A DNA stretch of 64,000 bases, from NCBI RefSeq assembly GCF_900106095.1, contig NZ_FNUD01000002.1:3679501-3743500 (forward strand), written 5' to 3'. Made by a program: the position numbers and the translations under genes. A model generated the notes under the pieces. The model ran no database searches. It was not told the DNA's origin and was given only the letters and a program-made list of their open reading frames with translations. Shown here in pieces: positions 53,797-63,238 of this stretch. Source of the DNA: Pseudomonas deceptionensis (GTDB lineage Bacteria > Pseudomonadota > Gammaproteobacteria > Pseudomonadales > Pseudomonadaceae). Positions within the stretch are counted from its first letter, which is position 1. Each line of letters opens with the position of its first letter.

Positions 53797-54164
53797 ACAG
53801 CTCCATTTCCGATTCCGATTTCGACAACCTGCTCAACGATACGCAGCCTGATTTTGACGCCGAAACCAGCCCGTCCAGCGCTGCCCCCGAAGCGGTTTCA
53901 CTGCCACAACAGGATTTGAAGTTTTTCGGCAAGATCCCGGTCACCGTCACCCTGGAAGTGGCCTCCACCGAAATCACCCTGCGCGAACTGATGGACGTCG
54001 ACACCAGCAGCATCATTGCCCTGGACAAACTGGCCGGCGCGCCGCTGGACGTCAAAGTCAACGGTGCCCTGTTCGCCAAGGCCGAAGTGGTCGTGGTTCA
54101 CGGCAACTACGGCCTGCGCATCGTTGAGCTCAGCGGTTCAAGCCTGAGCGATCTGGCGTTATGA
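53787..54164 (+). CDS. fliN: flagellar motor switch protein FliN (lateral)
   Basis: 125 residues. Acidic disordered N-terminus, then the SpoA domain: GKIPVTVTLEVASTEITLRELMDVDTSSIIALDKLAGAPLDVKVNGALFAKAEVVVVHGNYGLRIVEL. Binds FliM and FliH at the bottom of the C ring. Overlaps fliM by 10 bases and fliP by 4 bases. Confidence 0.95.
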   Translation: MPMNSSISDSDFDNLLNDTQPDFDAETSPSSAAPEAVSLPQQDLKFFGKIPVTVTLEVASTEITLRELMDVDTSSIIALDKLAGAPLDVKVNGALFAKAEVVVVHGNYGLRIVELSGSSLSDLAL

Positions 54165-54928
54165 AGTTGATCAAGCCGGCACTCGTCTGTGCCCTGCTGT
54201 TGCTCGCCTGTTTGCTGCCGCAATGGGCAGTGGCGGCCAATGGCGAAATTTCACTGTTCAGCCTCAATGACGGCGAAAACGGCCAGGAACTGAGCATCAA
54301 GCTGCAAATCCTGGTGATGATGACCCTGCTCGGCTTTCTGCCGGCCATGTTGATGATGATGACCAGCTTCACGCGCTTCATTATCGTGCTGGCGATCCTG
54401 CGTCAGGCCCTGGGCCTGCAGCAGAGCCCGCCCAACCAGATCCTGATCGGCATTGCGCTGTGCCTGACCATGCTGGTCATGCGCCCGGTATGGCAAGAGG
54501 TCTACAACGACGCCTACCAGCCCTTCCAGAATGACCAGATCACCATGGACCAGGGCCTGGACGTGGCGAAAAAAAGCATCAGCGGTTTCATGCTTGCACA
54601 GACCAACAAGGCTTCTCTGGAAACCATGGTGGCGCTGGCCAATGAAAAAATGCCGGAAAACCTTGATGAACTGGACTTTTCCCTGCTGCTGCCGGCCTTC
54701 GTCCTGAGTGAGGTAAAGGCGGCCTTCCAGCTGGGGTTCATGATCTTCCTGCCCTTCCTGGTCATTGACCTGGTGGTCGCCAGTGTCTTGATGGCCATGG
54801 GGATGATGATGCTGTCACCCATGATGATCTCGCTGCCCTTCAAGCTGATGGTGTTTGTTCTGGTCGATGGCTGGGCCTTGCTGATGGGCACGCTGGCCAG
54901 CAGCATTCAGCCGTTTGGAGGTTCCTGA
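54161..54928 (+). CDS. fliP: flagellar export gate protein FliP (lateral)
   Basis: 255 residues with a cleavable signal peptide (CLLPQWAVA|ANG), then the gate domain: LKLQILVMMTLLGFLPAMLMMMTSFTRFIIVLAILRQALG and PFLVIDLVVASVLMAMGMMMLSPMMISLPFKLMVFVLVDGW. Forms the export channel with FliQ and FliR. No fliO lies upstream, as in other Flag-2 clusters. Confidence 0.96.
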   Translation: MKLIKPALVCALLLLACLLPQWAVAANGEISLFSLNDGENGQELSIKLQILVMMTLLGFLPAMLMMMTSFTRFIIVLAILRQALGLQQSPPNQILIGIALCLTMLVMRPVWQEVYNDAYQPFQNDQITMDQGLDVAKKSISGFMLAQTNKASLETMVALANEKMPENLDELDFSLLLPAFVLSEVKAAFQLGFMIFLPFLVIDLVVASVLMAMGMMMLSPMMISLPFKLMVFVLVDGWALLMGTLASSIQPFGGS

Positions 54929-55200
54929 TGATGACCCCCGAAGCCGCCGTCGCACTGGTGAGCAACGCCGTGCTGATCACCGCGCTGATTGTCTGTGTGC
55001 TCGTCGTGCCCAGCCTGCTGGGCGGGTTGCTGGTGAGCGTGTTCCAGGCTGCAACCCAGATCAACGAACAAATGCTCAGTTTTCTGCCACGACTGCTGAT
55101 TACCCTCGGTATGTTGCTGTTCGCCGGGCACTGGATTTTACGCAAGCTCAGCGACCTGTTCATTGAGACGTTCAAGATCGCCGGCTCGCTGGTGGGCTGA
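54928..55200 (+). CDS. fliQ: flagellar export gate protein FliQ (lateral)
   Basis: 90 residues, two membrane helices: MTPEAAVALVSNAVLITALIVCVLVVPSLLGGLLVSVFQAATQINEQ and FLPRLLITLGMLLFAG. The TQINEQ-L-F-PR element is characteristic. Start shares one base with the fliP stop. Confidence 0.95.
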   Translation: MMTPEAAVALVSNAVLITALIVCVLVVPSLLGGLLVSVFQAATQINEQMLSFLPRLLITLGMLLFAGHWILRKLSDLFIETFKIAGSLVG

Positions 55201-55204
55201 ACCG

Positions 55205-56005
55205 ATGAACCCGACCGAACCGCTGATGCAGGCCAGCCAGTACCTGCACGCCCTGCAGGGCTACTGGTGGCCGTTTTGCCGGCTGCTGGCGGTGTTCAGC
55301 ATGGCCCCGCTGTTCAACCACAAGGCTGTCTCGAAAAAGGTGCGGGTGCTGCTGGCGCTGGTCGTGACTGCGGCCATCGGCGGTGCCTTGCCCCAGGTGG
55401 CGGACATCAACCCCCTGTCGGCCCAGGGTGTGCTCGTGACCCTTGAGCAAATCGCTTACGGCCTGATCCTGGGCCTGAGCCTGCAACTGGTATTCACCGT
55501 ATTCAGCGTGGTAGGCGAAGTGGTTTCATCGCAAATGGGCATGACCATGGCCCGTTACAACGACCCGGTGAACGGTGTGTCTTCGTCCTCCATCGTTTAC
55601 CAGGTGTATTTCGTGCTGCTGGCGTTCCTGTTTTTGTCCATCGACGGGCATTTGCTGACACTCAGCGTGCTGTTCAAAAGCTTCATCCACTGGCCGGTGG
55701 GCAGCGGGCTCAACTTTACAAGCTATACGATCTTCATCCAGGCCATTTCCTGGGTGTTCAGCGCCGCGGTGCTGCTGACCCTGCCCATGGTGTTCTGCGT
55801 GGTACTGGTGCAGTTCTGCTTTGGCCTGCTTAACCGTATTTCGCCTTCGATGAACCTGTTTTCGCTTGGGTTTCCGATCACCATTCTGGTGGGGCTGTTA
55901 TGCATCTACATCACCTTGCCCAACCTGCCGGAAAGCTACCTGCGCCTGACCCGCGACCTGCTGGACAACATCGGGGTCATGCTCGAAGGAGGCCCTGATG
56001 TCTAA
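55205..56005 (+). CDS. fliR: flagellar export gate protein FliR (lateral)
   Basis: 266 residues from the ATG at 55205, 4 bases after fliQ. About six membrane helices; family features GLILGLSLQLVFTVFSVVGEVVSSQMGMTMA and GLLNRISPSMNLFSLGFPITILVGL. Completes the FliPQR gate. Overlaps flhB by 8 bases. Confidence 0.94.
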   Translation: MNPTEPLMQASQYLHALQGYWWPFCRLLAVFSMAPLFNHKAVSKKVRVLLALVVTAAIGGALPQVADINPLSAQGVLVTLEQIAYGLILGLSLQLVFTVFSVVGEVVSSQMGMTMARYNDPVNGVSSSSIVYQVYFVLLAFLFLSIDGHLLTLSVLFKSFIHWPVGSGLNFTSYTIFIQAISWVFSAAVLLTLPMVFCVVLVQFCFGLLNRISPSMNLFSLGFPITILVGLLCIYITLPNLPESYLRLTRDLLDNIGVMLEGGPDV

Positions 56006-57128
56006 CGACAGCGCCCAGGAAAAAACCGAAGAGGCGTCGGCCCAGAAGCTGCGCAAGAGTCGCGAAGACGGCCAGACAGTCCGCTCCAAGGACCTGTCCA
56101 CCACCGTCTCGCTGATCGCGACCCTGCTTATTCTCAAACTGGTGTTTTCCAGCTACTACCACGGGCTGATGGAGAGCTTCCGGATCTCGTTCCTGAACTT
56201 TCACTCCAGTGAAATCACCCAGGAAGACCTGGGCCTGATCCTGAGCCACAACCTGCTCCTGTTCGTGAAAATACTCGCCCCGCTGCTGCTGGCCAGCCTG
56301 CTGGTGGTGGTGTTCTCACTGATCCCGGGCGGCTGGCTGTTTGTCGCCAAGAACTTCTACCCCAAGTTCAGCAAGCTCAACCCGATCACGGGGCTGGCGC
56401 GCATCTTCTCCAAACAGAACTGGGTGGAGCTGCTCAAGTCGATGGTCAAGATCGCCGTGCTGATAGCCGTGGCCTGGGTCCTGATCAGCGATGCCATCCC
56501 GCAACTGACCGCCCTGCAGCGCACCAGCCTGCCCACGGCCATCGGTACTGCATTTTCGATGGTGTTCGACGTAATCCTGGCCCTGATGGGGGTTTTTGTT
56601 GTGTTTTCGGCCATTGATGTACCGATCCAGAAGTTCTTCCACCTCAAGAAGCTGCGCATGACCAAACAGGAGCGCAAGGAAGAACACAAAAACCAGGAAG
56701 GTCGCCCCGAGGTCAAGGCCCGGATCAAGCAGATCCAGCGCCAGATCTCCCAGCGCCAGATCAGCAAGGTGATCAAGGACGCCGATGCCGTGATCGTCAA
56801 CCCGCAGCATTACGCGGTGGCGATCAAGTACGACAACAAGAAGGCCCAGGCACCTTTCGTGATCGCCAAGGGCGTCGACGACATGGCGCTGTATATCCGC
56901 AAAATGGCGGTTGCCAACCAGCTTGAGGTGCTGGAAATACCGCCGCTGGCCCGAGCCATTTACTTCACCACCCAGGTCAACCAGCAAATCCCGGCGCCGC
57001 TCTATGCCGCGGTAGCCCATGTGCTGACCTACATCCTGCAACTCAAGGCGTACAAGCGCGGAATGCGGGCCAAACCGCAGATGCCGGACCATTTACCGAT
57101 ACCCGAAAGCATGGCGAACAAGGCGTAA
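55998..57128 (+). CDS. flhB: flagellar export switch protein FlhB (lateral), NPQH cleavage motif
   Basis: 376 residues: N-terminal TEEASAQKLRKSREDGQTVRSKD, four membrane helices to ~210, charged linker, cytoplasmic domain with VIVNPQHYAVAIKYD. The self-cleavage motif is normally NPTH; here it is N268-P269-Q270-H271. Asn and Pro, needed for cleavage, are kept. FlhB switches export from hook to filament proteins together with FliK, whose gene is disrupted here. Confidence 0.95.
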   Translation: MSNDSAQEKTEEASAQKLRKSREDGQTVRSKDLSTTVSLIATLLILKLVFSSYYHGLMESFRISFLNFHSSEITQEDLGLILSHNLLLFVKILAPLLLASLLVVVFSLIPGGWLFVAKNFYPKFSKLNPITGLARIFSKQNWVELLKSMVKIAVLIAVAWVLISDAIPQLTALQRTSLPTAIGTAFSMVFDVILALMGVFVVFSAIDVPIQKFFHLKKLRMTKQERKEEHKNQEGRPEVKARIKQIQRQISQRQISKVIKDADAVIVNPQHYAVAIKYDNKKAQAPFVIAKGVDDMALYIRKMAVANQLEVLEIPPLARAIYFTTQVNQQIPAPLYAAVAHVLTYILQLKAYKRGMRAKPQMPDHLPIPESMANKA

Positions 57129-57130
57129 TC

Positions 57131-59227
57131 ATGAACGTATTGAACACACTTCTCCCGACGTTGCGCAGCGGACGCATCGGGATCCCGCTGGTCATCCTGT
57201 CGATTCTGGCGATGATCATCCTGCCGCTACCGCCCTTGCTGCTGGATGTCCTGTTCACCTTCAACATTGCCATGGCCGTGCTGGTGCTGATGGTCAGCGT
57301 GTCGTCCAAAAGCCCGCTGGACTTCTCGCTGTTCCCCACGGTGATCCTCATCACCACCCTGTTGCGCCTGACCCTCAACGTGGCCTCGACCCGGATCGTG
57401 CTGCTTGAAGGGCACACCGGTACCGGTGCGGCGGGCAAGGTGATCGAGTCCTTCGGTGAAGTGGTGATCGGCGGTAACTTCATCGTCGGCATGATCGTGT
57501 TCGTGATCCTGATGATCATCAACTTCATGGTGGTCACCAAAGGGGGTGAACGCATCTCGGAAGTGACGGCGCGTTTCACCCTGGACGCCCTGCCCGGCAA
57601 GCAGATGGCAATCGATGCCGACCTCAACGCCGGCCTGATTACCCAGGACCAGGCCAAGCAACGTCGCCAGACTATCTCCAAGGAAGCCGACTTCTACGGT
57701 GCGATGGACGGTGCCTCCAAGTTTGTGCGCGGCGATGCGATTGCCGGGATCCTGATCCTGATCATCAACCTGTTCGGTGGCTTTGCCATCGGCATGTTTG
57801 TCTACGATTTGCCGGCCGGCCTGGCCTTCAAACAATTTGCCCTGCTGACCATCGGTGACGGCCTGGTGGCCCAGATCCCGGCGCTGCTGCTGTCCACTGC
57901 CGCTGCGCTGATCGTCACGCGGATCAACGAGTCCGCAGAGATCACCACCCAGGTGCGCAAGCAACTGCTGGCCTCGCCAAGCCTGCTGTACACCGTGGCC
58001 GGGATTCTGCTGGTGCTGGGCATCGTGCCCGGCATGCCGCACACCGCATTCATCGGGTTTGCCGCCATGGTCGCTGGCGTGGCCTGGTGCGTTTCGCGCT
58101 TTCAGCCACCGGCCGAAGCCACTGAGCTGGAAACCGTCAGCGCGTTGAGCGCGTCGATGCAAAACGAGCGCAGCCAGACCCTGGCCTGGGAAGACATCCC
58201 CCACGTCGAGCGGCTGTCGGTGTCTTTGGGCTACAAACTGGTGGGGCTGGTGAACGAAGCGGCGGGTGCGCCCCTGACCCAGCGGGTGCGCGGCTTGCGC
58301 CAGACACTGTCGGAGAACATGGGCTTTTTGCTGCCCGAGATCCAGATCCGCGACAGCCTGCGGCTCAAGGCGGCGCACTACTCCATCCATATCAACGGCG
58401 AGCAGATCGATGGCGCGGAGATTCACGCCGATCACCTGATGGCCATTCCCTCAGCCGACCTGTATGGCGAAGTCGATGGCATCCTGGGCATTGACCCGGC
58501 CTACAAAATGCCTGTGGTCTGGATCAACCCGGCCGATAAGAGCCGGGCGTTGAACCTGGGCTATCAGGTCATTGATTGTGCGGGGGTCATCGCTACTCAC
58601 TTGAACAAGGTGATTCGCGACAATCTGGCGGAAATCTTCAAGCACGACGACGTCGACAACCTGATGCAACGCCTGACCGAACTGGCACCCAAACTCACGG
58701 AAAACCTCAAGGGCCAGCTGTCCTATACCCAGCAGCACCGGGTGTACCGCCAATTGCTGGTTGAAAACATCTCACTGCGCGATATCGTCACCGTGGCCAC
58801 AGCGCTGGTAGAAAGCAGCGAAAGCACCAAGGACCCGGTGCTGCTGGCGTCCGACGTGCGCTACGCCTTGCGCCGCAACATTGTGGCGAGCATCACCGGG
58901 CGCCGCGATGAAGTCAGCGTGTTTGTGCTCGACAATGCCCTGGAAAACACCCTGCTGGGCGCCTTGAGCATTGCTCAGCAAGCGGGCCCGGTGAGCCTGG
59001 ACAACATTCCCGTGGAGCCCAACCTGCTCAACCAGCTGCAAAACGCGATGCCGGTGGTCAAGGAAAAACTGCGCAAGGACGGCCACCCGCCGGTGCTCAC
59101 CGTGATGCCGCAACTGCGCCCGTTGCTGGCCCGTTATGCGCGGGTATTCAGCCCGGGGCTGCACGTGCTGTCGCAGAACGAAATCCCGGAGAACATCAGC
59201 GTCAATATCGTCGGCACCCTGGGCTGA
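57131..59227 (+). CDS. flhA: flagellar export gate protein FlhA (lateral)
   Basis: 698 residues. Eight membrane helices with the FHIPEP-type stretch LLRLTLNVASTRIVLLEGHTGTGAAGKVIESFGEVVIGGNFIVGMIVFVILMIINF and SEVTARFTLDALPGKQMAIDADLNAG. The large cytoplasmic ring domain ends MPQLRPLLARYARVFSPGLHVLSQNEIPENISVNIVGTLG. Last gene of the flagellar cluster. Confidence 0.96.
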   Translation: MNVLNTLLPTLRSGRIGIPLVILSILAMIILPLPPLLLDVLFTFNIAMAVLVLMVSVSSKSPLDFSLFPTVILITTLLRLTLNVASTRIVLLEGHTGTGAAGKVIESFGEVVIGGNFIVGMIVFVILMIINFMVVTKGGERISEVTARFTLDALPGKQMAIDADLNAGLITQDQAKQRRQTISKEADFYGAMDGASKFVRGDAIAGILILIINLFGGFAIGMFVYDLPAGLAFKQFALLTIGDGLVAQIPALLLSTAAALIVTRINESAEITTQVRKQLLASPSLLYTVAGILLVLGIVPGMPHTAFIGFAAMVAGVAWCVSRFQPPAEATELETVSALSASMQNERSQTLAWEDIPHVERLSVSLGYKLVGLVNEAAGAPLTQRVRGLRQTLSENMGFLLPEIQIRDSLRLKAAHYSIHINGEQIDGAEIHADHLMAIPSADLYGEVDGILGIDPAYKMPVVWINPADKSRALNLGYQVIDCAGVIATHLNKVIRDNLAEIFKHDDVDNLMQRLTELAPKLTENLKGQLSYTQQHRVYRQLLVENISLRDIVTVATALVESSESTKDPVLLASDVRYALRRNIVASITGRRDEVSVFVLDNALENTLLGALSIAQQAGPVSLDNIPVEPNLLNQLQNAMPVVKEKLRKDGHPPVLTVMPQLRPLLARYARVFSPGLHVLSQNEIPENISVNIVGTLG

Positions 59228-59238
59228 CTTCCTGCCGC

Positions 59239-59271
59239 CCCTCACCCTGGCCCTCTCCCGGCCGGTGAGGG
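59239..59271. terminator. hairpin downstream of flhA
   Basis: CCCTCACC (59239-59246) pairs with GGTGAGGG (59264-59271); the loop contains a further GGCC pair. It starts 11 bases after the flhA stop. No T tract follows, so it may be a REP-type element serving as 3' end. Confidence 0.5.
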
Positions 59272-59402
59272 CGCGTTGGGCAGTGACACAAACCTGCCCG
59301 CCACTCATTCTTCGCCTGCTTCTCACCCTCCTCATCACATTCAGTAACGATTTTTTTGACATTTTTTTCTCATTCCTGCCCCTACATTTCCTGAATACAT
59401 AT

Positions 59403-59421
59403 GCAAATGATTCCGATTGAA
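59403..59421 (+). promoter_or_regulatory. candidate Fur box upstream of fbpA
   Basis: GCAAATGATTCCGATTGAA matches 10 of 19 Fur consensus positions including AATGAT and the ATT half. It lies about 70 bases before the iron-binding-protein gene in an AT-rich region, a plausible place for iron repression. Confidence 0.4.
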
Positions 59422-59489
59422 TTCGCAGCCATTGTGCAGTGCCTTTATTGCCTCCCCGCACAACTCAAAAAAACCGGAGCTTGCACACC

Positions 59490-60506
59490 ATGACCCGCCG
59501 TATTCCCTCTTTGTTTAAAGCCGCCCTGCTGACCACTGCACTGCTCAGCGCCGGGCACGTCTATGCCGCCAACCCGGCTGACGGCATTGTGGTTTACAAC
59601 GCCCAGCACGAAAGCCTGACCAAATCCTGGGTCGAAGGCTTCACCAAAGAAACCGGGATCAAGGTGACCGTACGCAATGGCGACGACACAGAGATGGGCA
59701 ACCAGATCGTCCAGGAAGGCAGCGCCTCCCCGGCCGATGTGTTCCTGACCGAAAACTCCCCGGCCATGGTGCTGGTGGACAACGCCGGCCTGTTGGCACC
59801 CGTTGCGCCCGCCACGCTGGAACAGGTCGGTTCAGCCTATCGCCCGGCGCAGGGTAAATGGATGGGCATCGCCGCACGCTCCACGGTGTTCGTCTACAAC
59901 CCGAGCAAGCTGCCTGCCGCCCAGCTGCCTGCCTCCCTGCTCGATCTGGCCTCGCCGGACTGGAAAGGCCGCTGGGCCGTGTCGCCTGCAGGGGCCGACT
60001 TCCAGGCCATCGTCGCTGCCGTGCTTGAGCTTAAAGGCGAAGCCGCCACCCTCGACTGGCTCAAGGCAATGAAAGCCAACGCGTCGATTTACCGTGGCAA
60101 CAGCGCAGTGCTCAAGGCCGTCAATGCCGGTCAGGTCGACAGCGGCGTGATTTACCACTACTACAGCTTCGTCGATCAGGCCAAGACCGGCGAAAACAGC
60201 AAAAACACCGCACTGCACTACTTCAAGCACCAGGACCCGGGCGCCTTTGTCAGCATCTCCGGCGGCGGCGTGCTGGCCTCCAGCAAACACCCGGAGCAGG
60301 CTCAGGCGTTCCTCAAGTGGATCACCGGCAAAGACGGCCAGGCCATTCTGGAAACGGGCAACTCGTTCGAGTACGCGGTGGGCCAGAACGCCCTGTCAAA
60401 CCCGAAACTGGTGCCGCTCAAGCAACTCGACGCCCCGGCGGTCGATGCCTCCCAACTCGACAGCAAAAAAGCCGTCGCCCTGATGACCCAGGCCGGACTC
60501 CTCTAA
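59490..60506 (+). CDS. fbpA: ferric iron ABC transporter periplasmic binding protein (FbpA/HitA-like)
   Basis: 338 residues from the ATG at 59490. Signal peptide ends GHVYA|AN, followed by GIVVYNAQHESLTKSWVEGFTKETGIKVTVRNGDDTEMGNQI. The adjacent tyrosines of IYHYYSF match the FbpA iron ligands. Binds bare Fe3+ in the periplasm for the FbpB permease. First gene of a three-gene operon. Confidence 0.9.
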   Translation: MTRRIPSLFKAALLTTALLSAGHVYAANPADGIVVYNAQHESLTKSWVEGFTKETGIKVTVRNGDDTEMGNQIVQEGSASPADVFLTENSPAMVLVDNAGLLAPVAPATLEQVGSAYRPAQGKWMGIAARSTVFVYNPSKLPAAQLPASLLDLASPDWKGRWAVSPAGADFQAIVAAVLELKGEAATLDWLKAMKANASIYRGNSAVLKAVNAGQVDSGVIYHYYSFVDQAKTGENSKNTALHYFKHQDPGAFVSISGGGVLASSKHPEQAQAFLKWITGKDGQAILETGNSFEYAVGQNALSNPKLVPLKQLDAPAVDASQLDSKKAVALMTQAGLL

Positions 60507-62099
60507 TTGCTGCCTGAAACCCTGCCGGCGGGAATCGCACCCGCCCTCCTGGCAAAACCCTCCCGCGGCCGGTTCATGGGCCGCGGTGGCGCGTGGATCA
60601 CCGGTCTGGCTGTCCTGGTTTCGCTGCTGGCCTTGCTGCCGATTGCCTTTGTCGTCGGTGTGTCGTGGCAAGTCGGTTGGGAGCAGATCGAAGCGCTGGT
60701 GTTGCGCCCCCGTGTCGGCGAACTGTTGGTCAATACCGTCTTGCTGGTGCTGCTTACCCTGCCCCTGTGCGTGGTGCTGGGCACCGCACTGGCCTGGCTG
60801 ACCGAGCGCAGCAACCTGCCAGGGCGTCGCGCATGGTCATTGCTGGCCGTCGCGCCGTTGGCGGTGCCGGCCTTTGTGCACAGTTACGCCTGGGTCAGCC
60901 TGGTGCCGTCAATTCACGGGTTACCGGCCGGGGTACTGGTTTCAGTCATTGCCTACTTTCCGTTTCTTTACTTGCCGGTGGCCGCGACATTGCGCCGGCT
61001 CGACCCTGCCATCGAAGACGTGGCCCAGTCCCTGGGGCTCAAGCCCTGGGCCGTCTTCTGGCGGGTGGTGGTGCCGCAATTGCGACTGGCCCTCTGCGGC
61101 GGCGCGCTACTGGTGGGTTTGCACCTGCTGGCCGAGTACGGCCTGTACGCGATGATCCGCTTCGACACCTTTACCACGGCAATTTTCGATCAGTTCAAGT
61201 CCACCTTTAATGGTCCGGGGGCCAACATGCTGGCCACCGTCCTGGCGCTGTGCTGCCTGGCGATGCTCACCGCCGAATCCGCCGCCCGGGGCCATGCCCG
61301 CTACGCCCGTGTTGGCTCGGGCAGCGCCCGGGAGCAGCCGATCGTGCGCTTGGGCACGCGCACCACCGTGCTCGCCCTGGCCCTGCAAGGCGCGACCTGC
61401 CTGCTGGCACTGGGCGTGCCGCTGCTCACCCTGGGCAAATGGCTGATTGCCGGTGGCGCGCAGGTCTGGCACTGGAGCGAGCTGCTCCCGGCACTGGAGC
61501 AAACCCTGTTGCTGGGCGTGGCCGGCGCCGTGCTGACCACCTGCGCGGCGGTGCCGATTGCCTGGCTGTCGATTCGCGCCCCCGGCCGCCTGCAGCGGGT
61601 GCTGGAAAGCTGCAACTACATCACCAGTTCGTTGCCCGGCATCGTGGTCGCCCTGGCACTGGTGACCGTGACCATCCACTTCGCCCGGCCAATCTACCAG
61701 ACGACAATCACCCTGCTGCTGGCCTACCTGCTGATGTTTGTGCCCCGGGCCCTGGTGAGTTTGCGCACCGGCATTGCCCAGGCACCGGTAGAGCTGGAAA
61801 ACATGGCCCGCAGCCTCGGTCGCTCCCCTGCCCGGGCCTTGTGGCTGATTACCCTGCGCCTCGCGGCACCCGGCGCGGCCGCAGGGGCGGCGCTGGTGTT
61901 CCTGGCAATCACCAATGAATTGACCGCCACCTTGCTCCTGGCACCCAACGGCACCCGCACCCTGGCCACCGGCTTTTGGGCCATGACCAGCGAAATCGAC
62001 TACGCGGCAGCAGCGCCCTATGCGCTGCTCATGATCCTGCTGTCGCTGCCGTTGACCGGGCTTCTTTACCAACAATCCAAACGCACGGCTGGCCGATGA
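60507..62099 (+). CDS. fbpB: ferric iron ABC transporter permease FbpB
   Basis: 530 residues if started at the TTG directly after the fbpA stop; an ATG at 60576 gives a shorter form. Fused double permease with about 12 helices and two EAA coupling loops ([23 protein letters not shown] and [22 protein letters not shown]), so one protein supplies both halves of the channel. Overlaps fbpC by 4 bases. Confidence 0.91.
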   Translation: MLPETLPAGIAPALLAKPSRGRFMGRGGAWITGLAVLVSLLALLPIAFVVGVSWQVGWEQIEALVLRPRVGELLVNTVLLVLLTLPLCVVLGTALAWLTERSNLPGRRAWSLLAVAPLAVPAFVHSYAWVSLVPSIHGLPAGVLVSVIAYFPFLYLPVAATLRRLDPAIEDVAQSLGLKPWAVFWRVVVPQLRLALCGGALLVGLHLLAEYGLYAMIRFDTFTTAIFDQFKSTFNGPGANMLATVLALCCLAMLTAESAARGHARYARVGSGSAREQPIVRLGTRTTVLALALQGATCLLALGVPLLTLGKWLIAGGAQVWHWSELLPALEQTLLLGVAGAVLTTCAAVPIAWLSIRAPGRLQRVLESCNYITSSLPGIVVALALVTVTIHFARPIYQTTITLLLAYLLMFVPRALVSLRTGIAQAPVELENMARSLGRSPARALWLITLRLAAPGAAAGAALVFLAITNELTATLLLAPNGTRTLATGFWAMTSEIDYAAAAPYALLMILLSLPLTGLLYQQSKRTAGR

Positions 62100-63148
62100 A
62101 CGCCCTCGAACTCAACGCGATCTGTAAATCCTTCGGCCCTCAGTGCGCCCTGGACAACATCACCCTCTCGGTGCCCACGGGCAGTCGAACGGTGATTGTC
62201 GGACCTTCGGGCTCGGGCAAGACCACCCTGCTGCGCATGATTGCCGGCTTCGAGTTCCCAGACTCCGGCAGCCTCTCGCTCAATGGCCAGGTCCTGGTGG
62301 ACAGCACCCGCGAAGTCCCGGCCCACCAGCGCCTGATCGGGTATGTGCCGCAGGACGGCGCCCTGTTCCCCCACATGAGCGTGGCCGACAACATAGGCTT
62401 CGGCCTCGCCACCAAAGGCCATGCCCGGCAGGAACGCATCGCTGAACTGATGGACAGCGTGGCCTTGCAAGCAAACATGGCCACGCGCTGGCCCCACGAG
62501 TTGTCCGGCGGGCAACAACAGCGGGTGGCACTGGCTCGTGCACTGGCGCAGCAACCACGGCTGATGCTGCTGGACGAACCCTTCTCGGCGCTGGATACCG
62601 GGTTGCGGGCCGCCATGCGCAAAATGGTCACCCGCCTGCTGTCAGATGCGGGGGTCACGGCGATTCTGGTGACCCACGATCAGGGCGAGGCCTTGTCTTT
62701 TGCCGATCAGCTGGCCGTGATGCGCCAGGGTCGCCTGGTGCAGTCCGGCCAGCCCCTGGAGCTGTACCAGCACCCTCGGGACGAGCAAACCGCATTGTTC
62801 CTCGGCGAGGCGGTGCTGCTGCCCGCAAAAATAGAAGGCGGCTGGGCCGATTGCGATCTGGGCCGCATTGCCGTCAGTCATCAGGGCAGCAGCCATGCGG
62901 CCAGGATCATGCTCAGGCCCGAACAACTGCAACTGAACGTCACCCCGGGCGACCCGTCCGGTTGTCCAGGGGTGGTGACCGAGCGGGACTTTGGCGGTAA
63001 TACCTGCACCCTGACCGTGACCTTGCTCGCCGGCAGGCTCGAACCGGGCCGGTCATTGCCCGTGCACTGCCCCGGCCTGCAGGCACCGCCCATCGGCACT
63101 GCGGTGCAACTGACAACCCGGGGCCGGGCCCATGTGCTGCCCCAGTGA
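62096..63148 (+). CDS. fbpC: ferric iron ABC transporter ATPase FbpC
   Basis: 350 residues from the ATG at 62096. Walker [11 protein letters not shown]-loop [14 protein letters not shown], signature LSGGQQQ, Walker [14 protein letters not shown]-loop [15 protein letters not shown]-terminal TOBE/FbpC-type regulatory domain (~240-350) follows with RPEQLQLNV and [13 protein letters not shown]. Drives FbpB. Confidence 0.92.
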   Translation: MNALELNAICKSFGPQCALDNITLSVPTGSRTVIVGPSGSGKTTLLRMIAGFEFPDSGSLSLNGQVLVDSTREVPAHQRLIGYVPQDGALFPHMSVADNIGFGLATKGHARQERIAELMDSVALQANMATRWPHELSGGQQQRVALARALAQQPRLMLLDEPFSALDTGLRAAMRKMVTRLLSDAGVTAILVTHDQGEALSFADQLAVMRQGRLVQSGQPLELYQHPRDEQTALFLGEAVLLPAKIEGGWADCDLGRIAVSHQGSSHAARIMLRPEQLQLNVTPGDPSGCPGVVTERDFGGNTCTLTVTLLAGRLEPGRSLPVHCPGLQAPPIGTAVQLTTRGRAHVLPQ

Positions 63149-63238
63149 AATCAGCGGCGCGCCCTCAGTCTCAGCTAAGTGTCGTGCCGTACCTTCTGTC
63201 CTGCGCCAATGACGGTGCGCAAAACAGGGGTAACGCAC

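Noticed and set aside
54161..54232. A missing or hidden fliO gene before fliP
   Set aside because: fliN and fliP overlap by 4 bases, leaving no room; lack of fliO is normal in Flag-2 type clusters.
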